In this document: piece by piece, positions 59,848-64,000 of the stretch
Position numbering within the stretch: the first letter of the stretch is position 1
How the letters are laid out: each line of letters opens with the position of its first letter
From: Nitrospirota bacterium
GTDB taxonomy: Bacteria > Nitrospirota > Nitrospiria > Nitrospirales > UBA8639
DNA length: 64,000 nucleotides
Direction: 5' to 3'
NCBI GenBank assembly: GCA_029864405.1
Contig: JAOTTP010000002.1
Location: 31,678-95,677 of the forward strand
Position numbers and translations under genes: made by a program
Notes under the pieces: generated by a model
Seen by the model: the letters and a program-made list of their open reading frames with translations, nothing else
The model's database searches: none
What the model was told of the DNA's origin: nothing

Positions 59848-60289
59848 GTGGATTCTAGGTCCCTATTGGTTGCCTGGATCAATTTGCGAATCTCCTGGTC
59901 TGTTGGAAGGTCGTTGCCAGGCAACGAGTCTGAAGCCGTCTCGGTCTTTATATTTTCTTTATCTCTTCCTTTTTGTCGGTTGTACAGCTTAAATAATGAA
60001 TATTTCCAAAAAGTTAATAGAAGAAGAAAGAGGGCACATGTCCGAGCCGGGAAGCAAGAGGGTCGGGTTTCCTTCGACAACGCAGGTGCCTTGTGCCTCG
60101 TCGAAATGAGGCGCAGGAGCCATAACGATCATGAAATCACAAGAAGGTCAGGGAAATGAACCGGTTGCTCAGGTAGTGAGCATATCTGGCATTCCTGGCA
60201 GTTTTCGTCATGTGCTCGCCGGTGAACAGGCGACGATTCGAACTAAAAGGGCGCTCACTATTCTTTCTACGCAATCAGGGATCTCCCGG

Positions 60290-60320
60290 CCCGCCATTCC
60301 CGACATTTTCTATCGGGAAT
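60290..60320. repeat. Half copy of family A repeat
   Basis: CCCGCCATTCCCGACATTTTCTATCGGGAATCTC. Confidence 0.5.
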
Positions 60321-60627
60321 CTCTCTTGTGGTTTGGAAAATCCAGGTGCCTGCTCCAGCAACCATTTGAAGGGGAAGGTTCAAGAACTTGGAGAAATGAC
60401 GATCGGGGGGCAATCGATGTCGACCGCACTCTCGATTCATCTGACACTGTCCGTCAAGTGATATCCAAGTTTATACGGATGTAGGGATATCGCGTGCCAC
60501 GGTCATACTGAATTGGTGGGTGTGATGAATCACCAGAAAGATGGCATAAGGTGGCGGCAGGAGGAGGTCAGAGGAGTAAGAATGTTGATTGCCAGCCGAT
60601 GATTGCATGATTGACCGCAATCGGGTC

Positions 60628-62460
60628 TTACACCTTCTCGCCGGCGCAAAGGGAAGCAAGCATCGGAGCCAGGTTTTCCACGGTTACCGGTCGACTGAAG
60701 AAATATCCCTGGTATTGGTCGCAATTCAGAGTGGTGAGAAAATCAAGTTGCTCCTGATGCTCCACCCCTTCGGCGACGACGGTTAAGGAGAACTCATGCG
60801 CCAGATAAATCATGGCCGAGACCAAGGCCCGGTCTTCCGGGTTGTGGGTAATATCGGTCAGAAAGGAGCGGTCGATCTTCAACTCATGAATGGGGAAACG
60901 TTTCAAATAACTGAGAGAGGAGTAGCCCGTCCCGAAGTCATCCATGGAGATCTTTGGTCCCAAGGCCATCAGGTGGTTCAAGGTCTCCACGGCCTGCTCC
61001 GCGTTTTTCATCAACAGGCTTTCCGTCAGCTCAAGTGTCAAATAATTCGCTTTGGCCCCCGTGCTCTGTAAGGTCTCCCTCACCAAATGCACCAGATAGC
61101 CGTCATTGAATTGTTTCGCCGAGACATTCACCGCGATCTGAATCCATATTCCCTGGGCCTGCCAGCGTGCCAATTGCGCACAGGCTTCTTTGAGCACCCA
61201 TTCACCCAAAGGAATGATCAGGCCGGTCTCTTCGGCTAGGGGAATGAATTGATCCGGAAAGATAATCGTGCCGTCTGGTTTCTGCCATCGCACCAGCGCT
61301 TCGACCCCGATGATGTGGCCGCTCTTCACCTCAACCTTCGGCTGATAATACAACAGCAATTGGTCTCTCTCGATGGCATGGCGCAAGTCTGACTCCATTC
61401 GCAGACGCTCCAGGCTCTGAGAATTCAGTTCGCTCGAATAAAAATTGAAGCCTCCCTTTCCATGCACGTTGGCCTGGGCGCACGCGCCAACGGCGCATTG
61501 GATCAAGGTCGTCAAATCTGTGGCATCCGCAGGAAAACTGGCAATACCGATATTTGGGGAAATGTAGACCTCGGTCCCATTGGCATTGAACGGAAATTCC
61601 ATGACCTTCAGAATACGGGAGGCTAACTTCATCGCATATTCGGCATGAGCCATCGTCGGACACAATAACGAGAATTCATCCCCATCGACGCGAAAGAGGC
61701 TATCCAACTCACTCGAATCAGGAATTCCGCGCCCAAACACATCAGATCGGCGCATGCATGAACTCATCCGTTCCGCGATCTGCGTGATAAGCTGATCTGC
61801 GATTTCCGGCCCGAAGGTATTGGCCAGGCGCTTAAACTGGTTCAGCGTAATATGCAACAGCACCAGGTTCTCGTGATGGCGTTCCGCTCGCTGGATAAAC
61901 CAAGCCAATCGATCAAGAAACAAACTCCGGTTCGGCAATTTCGTCAAGGCATCATAATAAGCAAGTTGATTCTGATAGGCTCGGGCGGCGAGCGTGTTGC
62001 GAACCCGAAGTTTCAATTCACTGGGATCGACCGGTTTGGCCAGAAAATCTGTGGCACCCCGGTCGAGGGCCTGGAGTTTGGTCTCTGGGTCGGAGGAAGA
62101 GGTCAGGATAATGACAGGAAGATGTTGCAGCTTGGGATGGTCCCTCACCTGCTGCAGGATTTCGAATCCTGAGACGTTCGGCATCATCAGATCAAGCAAC
62201 AGAATGTCCGGTCGATGCTCTTCAATATGTTCCATGGCCCGAGAGGAATCCTCGACGAGCACAAAGTGCTGATAATCAGCATCCTCCAGATAGGCCCGCA
62301 TGATCTCCATGGTCGTCGACTCGTCGTCGACCATCAGAATCGTAGCCTGAGTCAGCGAGGTTTCATCGCATCCCAATTCATTTAGGACAGGTTTAGCCAA
62401 AAGCAGCCCGTCGTTATTTTGTGATTGGAATGCTCTCTGATCTGTCTGTTCTGTTTCCAT
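60628..62460 (-). CDS. REC-GGDEF-EAL response regulator
   Basis: ILMVDDESTTMEIMRAYL...LLLDLMMPNVSG...KPVDPSELK; degenerate VDGDEF; EALVRW...NVSAKQF...LELTES...DDFGTGYSSLSYLKRFPIHELKIDRSF. Confidence 0.93.
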   Translation of the reverse strand: METEQTDQRAFQSQNNDGLLLAKPVLNELGCDETSLTQATILMVDDESTTMEIMRAYLEDADYQHFVLVEDSSRAMEHIEEHRPDILLLDLMMPNVSGFEILQQVRDHPKLQHLPVIILTSSSDPETKLQALDRGATDFLAKPVDPSELKLRVRNTLAARAYQNQLAYYDALTKLPNRSLFLDRLAWFIQRAERHHENLVLLHITLNQFKRLANTFGPEIADQLITQIAERMSSCMRRSDVFGRGIPDSSELDSLFRVDGDEFSLLCPTMAHAEYAMKLASRILKVMEFPFNANGTEVYISPNIGIASFPADATDLTTLIQCAVGACAQANVHGKGGFNFYSSELNSQSLERLRMESDLRHAIERDQLLLYYQPKVEVKSGHIIGVEALVRWQKPDGTIIFPDQFIPLAEETGLIIPLGEWVLKEACAQLARWQAQGIWIQIAVNVSAKQFNDGYLVHLVRETLQSTGAKANYLTLELTESLLMKNAEQAVETLNHLMALGPKISMDDFGTGYSSLSYLKRFPIHELKIDRSFLTDITHNPEDRALVSAMIYLAHEFSLTVVAEGVEHQEQLDFLTTLNCDQYQGYFFSRPVTVENLAPMLASLCAGEKV

Positions 62461-62673
62461 GTCGCGATGACTTCCAAGCTTGAAGGGCCGGCATCCCGGC
62501 CTTCAGACCAAGGTTGTTCTTAAGCTGCTTTACCGATTTTTCGGTCGTTCAAAGGTGAAAATTAAGAAAAAACGGTGGCCGACTGTGAATGGACGCCTTG
62601 AGGCCACCTGACATCCGTTGAGCCGAAAGGTCGGGAGGGCCGGTTCCATGCCATGGAAAGGTCTGCCGTGGCC

Positions 62674-64000
62674 TTATCCGACAGGTCTGCAAGCAGAGGG
62701 CGCGTCCACTTCTCTCTCTGGCTCCGGGGTGGCCCGATCCCCATGAGCTATTCGTCCCGCCAGCTGGTGAAGGTGGTGAAGGTGCCGTTCGATGGCTGCC
62801 AGGTCGGCAGTCTTGGTCGCGGCTTCCAGTTCGGCAGCCGGCTCGTTTAACACATCGAAACCCACCGTGCCACCCGCACCCTTCAGCCAATGAGCCAGCT
62901 TGGCCAAGGCCTCCATATCCCGATTCGAGTAGGCGGCATCCATCGCGTGCAGTTGTTCGCCCAAGCGGCCCACAAAACGTGAAATCACGTTGGCGAATCT
63001 CGGGTTGCTCCCCCCAAGCTTTGACACAATGGGTGAGGTATCCTCCGCCTGTGAGGCTTGATCTTGCCGGGACTCCGGCATGAGGGTTTTCCTAGACGAT
63101 TCATTGACTGGTTGAGCGTGGAGCAACTGGGCCAATTTAGAGAGGAAACGATCGATGTCGATCGGTTTGGTCAGATAGTCGGAATACCCGGCATCAAGTA
63201 ACTCCTGCTCAAAGCCTTTCATCGCGTTGGCGGTGAGCGCGAGGATAGGTGTCTGCAGGCCTCTGTCCCGTAACGTGCGAGTGGCGGTGAACCCGTCCAT
63301 CTCAGGCATCTGCACATCCATGAGAATGAGGTCATAATTTGTGGTCGTGGCCATTTCAACTCCCACCCGACCATTACCGGCTTCGTCGATGGTCAGGCCA
63401 TAATCCTCCAGAACCACCTTGACCAGTTCCCGGTTTTCCGGGCCGTCGTCTACGACCAGGATCCTTGCCGATGGAAAGGCCCAGTTCGTGTGTTCCTGTA
63501 TCATGACGGAATCGACGACCGCTAAGGCCTGCTGGGGTGTCACCCATGCCACCTCCGCCGCACTGCCGGCATCCAGGGTGATTCTGAACACGCTGCCCAC
63601 TCCCGGCTCACTTTCCACCGTAATATCTCCACCCAACGCGCGTGCGAATTTGCGGCTGATGGATAATCCCAGACCGGTTCCACCAAATTTCCGGGTCACC
63701 GATGCATCGGCCTGAACAAAATCTTGAAAAATCCGGCTGGTGGCTTCCCGACTCATGCCAATACCGGTGTCTGCGACATCGATATGAAACTGGAGCATGT
63801 TCCCGTCCATTTGCTCGGCATACGTGGTCAGGGTGACGGCGCCACGCTCGGTAAATTTCACCGCGTTACCCACGAGGTTGGTGACAATCTGACGGATCCG
63901 GTTCGGGTCGCCGATGATGGTCTCCGGGACGTCATCCGGGACCTTGAGTTCAAGGTGGATGCCTTTCTCGTGAGCCCTGACACCCAGGACCCTGACGACA
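62674..64000 (-). CDS. Hybrid sensor histidine kinase (HATPase-REC-Hpt), N-terminus beyond window end
   Basis: NRIRQIVTNLVGNAVKFTERGAVT...FGGTGLGLSISRKFARALGG; REC ILVVDDGPENRELVKVVL...LILMDVQMPEMDG; Hpt LAKLAHWLKGAGGTVGFDVL. Frame stays open through base 64000. Confidence 0.9.
   Translation of the reverse strand, partial: VVRVLGVRAHEKGIHLELKVPDDVPETIIGDPNRIRQIVTNLVGNAVKFTERGAVTLTTYAEQMDGNMLQFHIDVADTGIGMSREATSRIFQDFVQADASVTRKFGGTGLGLSISRKFARALGGDITVESEPGVGSVFRITLDAGSAAEVAWVTPQQALAVVDSVMIQEHTNWAFPSARILVVDDGPENRELVKVVLEDYGLTIDEAGNGRVGVEMATTTNYDLILMDVQMPEMDGFTATRTLRDRGLQTPILALTANAMKGFEQELLDAGYSDYLTKPIDIDRFLSKLAQLLHAQPVNESSRKTLMPESRQDQASQAEDTSPIVSKLGGSNPRFANVISRFVGRLGEQLHAMDAAYSNRDMEALAKLAHWLKGAGGTVGFDVLNEPAAELEAATKTADLAAIERHLHHLHQLAGRIAHGDRATPEPEREVDAPSACRPVG

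Noticed and set aside
60131-60484. 117-aa plus-strand ORF
   Set aside because: Contains a half copy of the family A repeat (CATTCCCGACATTTTCTATCGGGAAT) and no domain; likely spurious.

Overview
This 64 kb window is a densely coded bacterial chromosome segment. Gene content suggests Nitrospirota/Nitrospira-like, but that is inference only; no 16S or other phylogenetic marker was checked. No rRNA, tRNA or CRISPR array was recognised by eye. Main blocks: (1) 0-10 kb, sensory and regulatory genes: a B12-binding radical SAM protein cut by the window start and absent from the ORF track, a CBS-REC fusion, a Rieske protein, a PilJ-like/GAF histidine kinase plus OmpR-type regulator, a cupredoxin, a REC-only protein and a globin-REC fusion. 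(2) 10.3-12.2 kb, an apparently complete IS1380-type insertion sequence with inverted repeats and a CTAG(T) duplication. (3) 13.6-23.1 kb, mostly housekeeping and accessory enzymes. (4) 24.4-28.5 kb, a translationally coupled operon of membrane protein, fatty acid hydroxylase/sterol desaturase, GH3-family acyl-adenylating enzyme and enolase-superfamily enzyme. This is the best candidate here for an undescribed pathway, possibly N-acyl-amino-acid or aminolipid chemistry. (5) 28.7-31.7 kb, ParDE, a stand-alone TIR protein and DUF2130. (6) 32.3-38.6 kb, a c-type cytochrome/SOD/PepSY/ZIP cluster containing a di-haem cytochrome gene broken by two compensating homopolymer indels. (7) 30-44 kb, two families of palindromic intergenic repeats. 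(8) 50.5-55.4 kb, gltA-sdhA-sdhB-sdhE-like genes with a non-canonical CCG motif. (9) 57-64 kb, lipA, EAL-HDOD, REC-GGDEF-EAL and a hybrid kinase truncated by the window end. Functional names come from motif recognition by eye, not from database searches.
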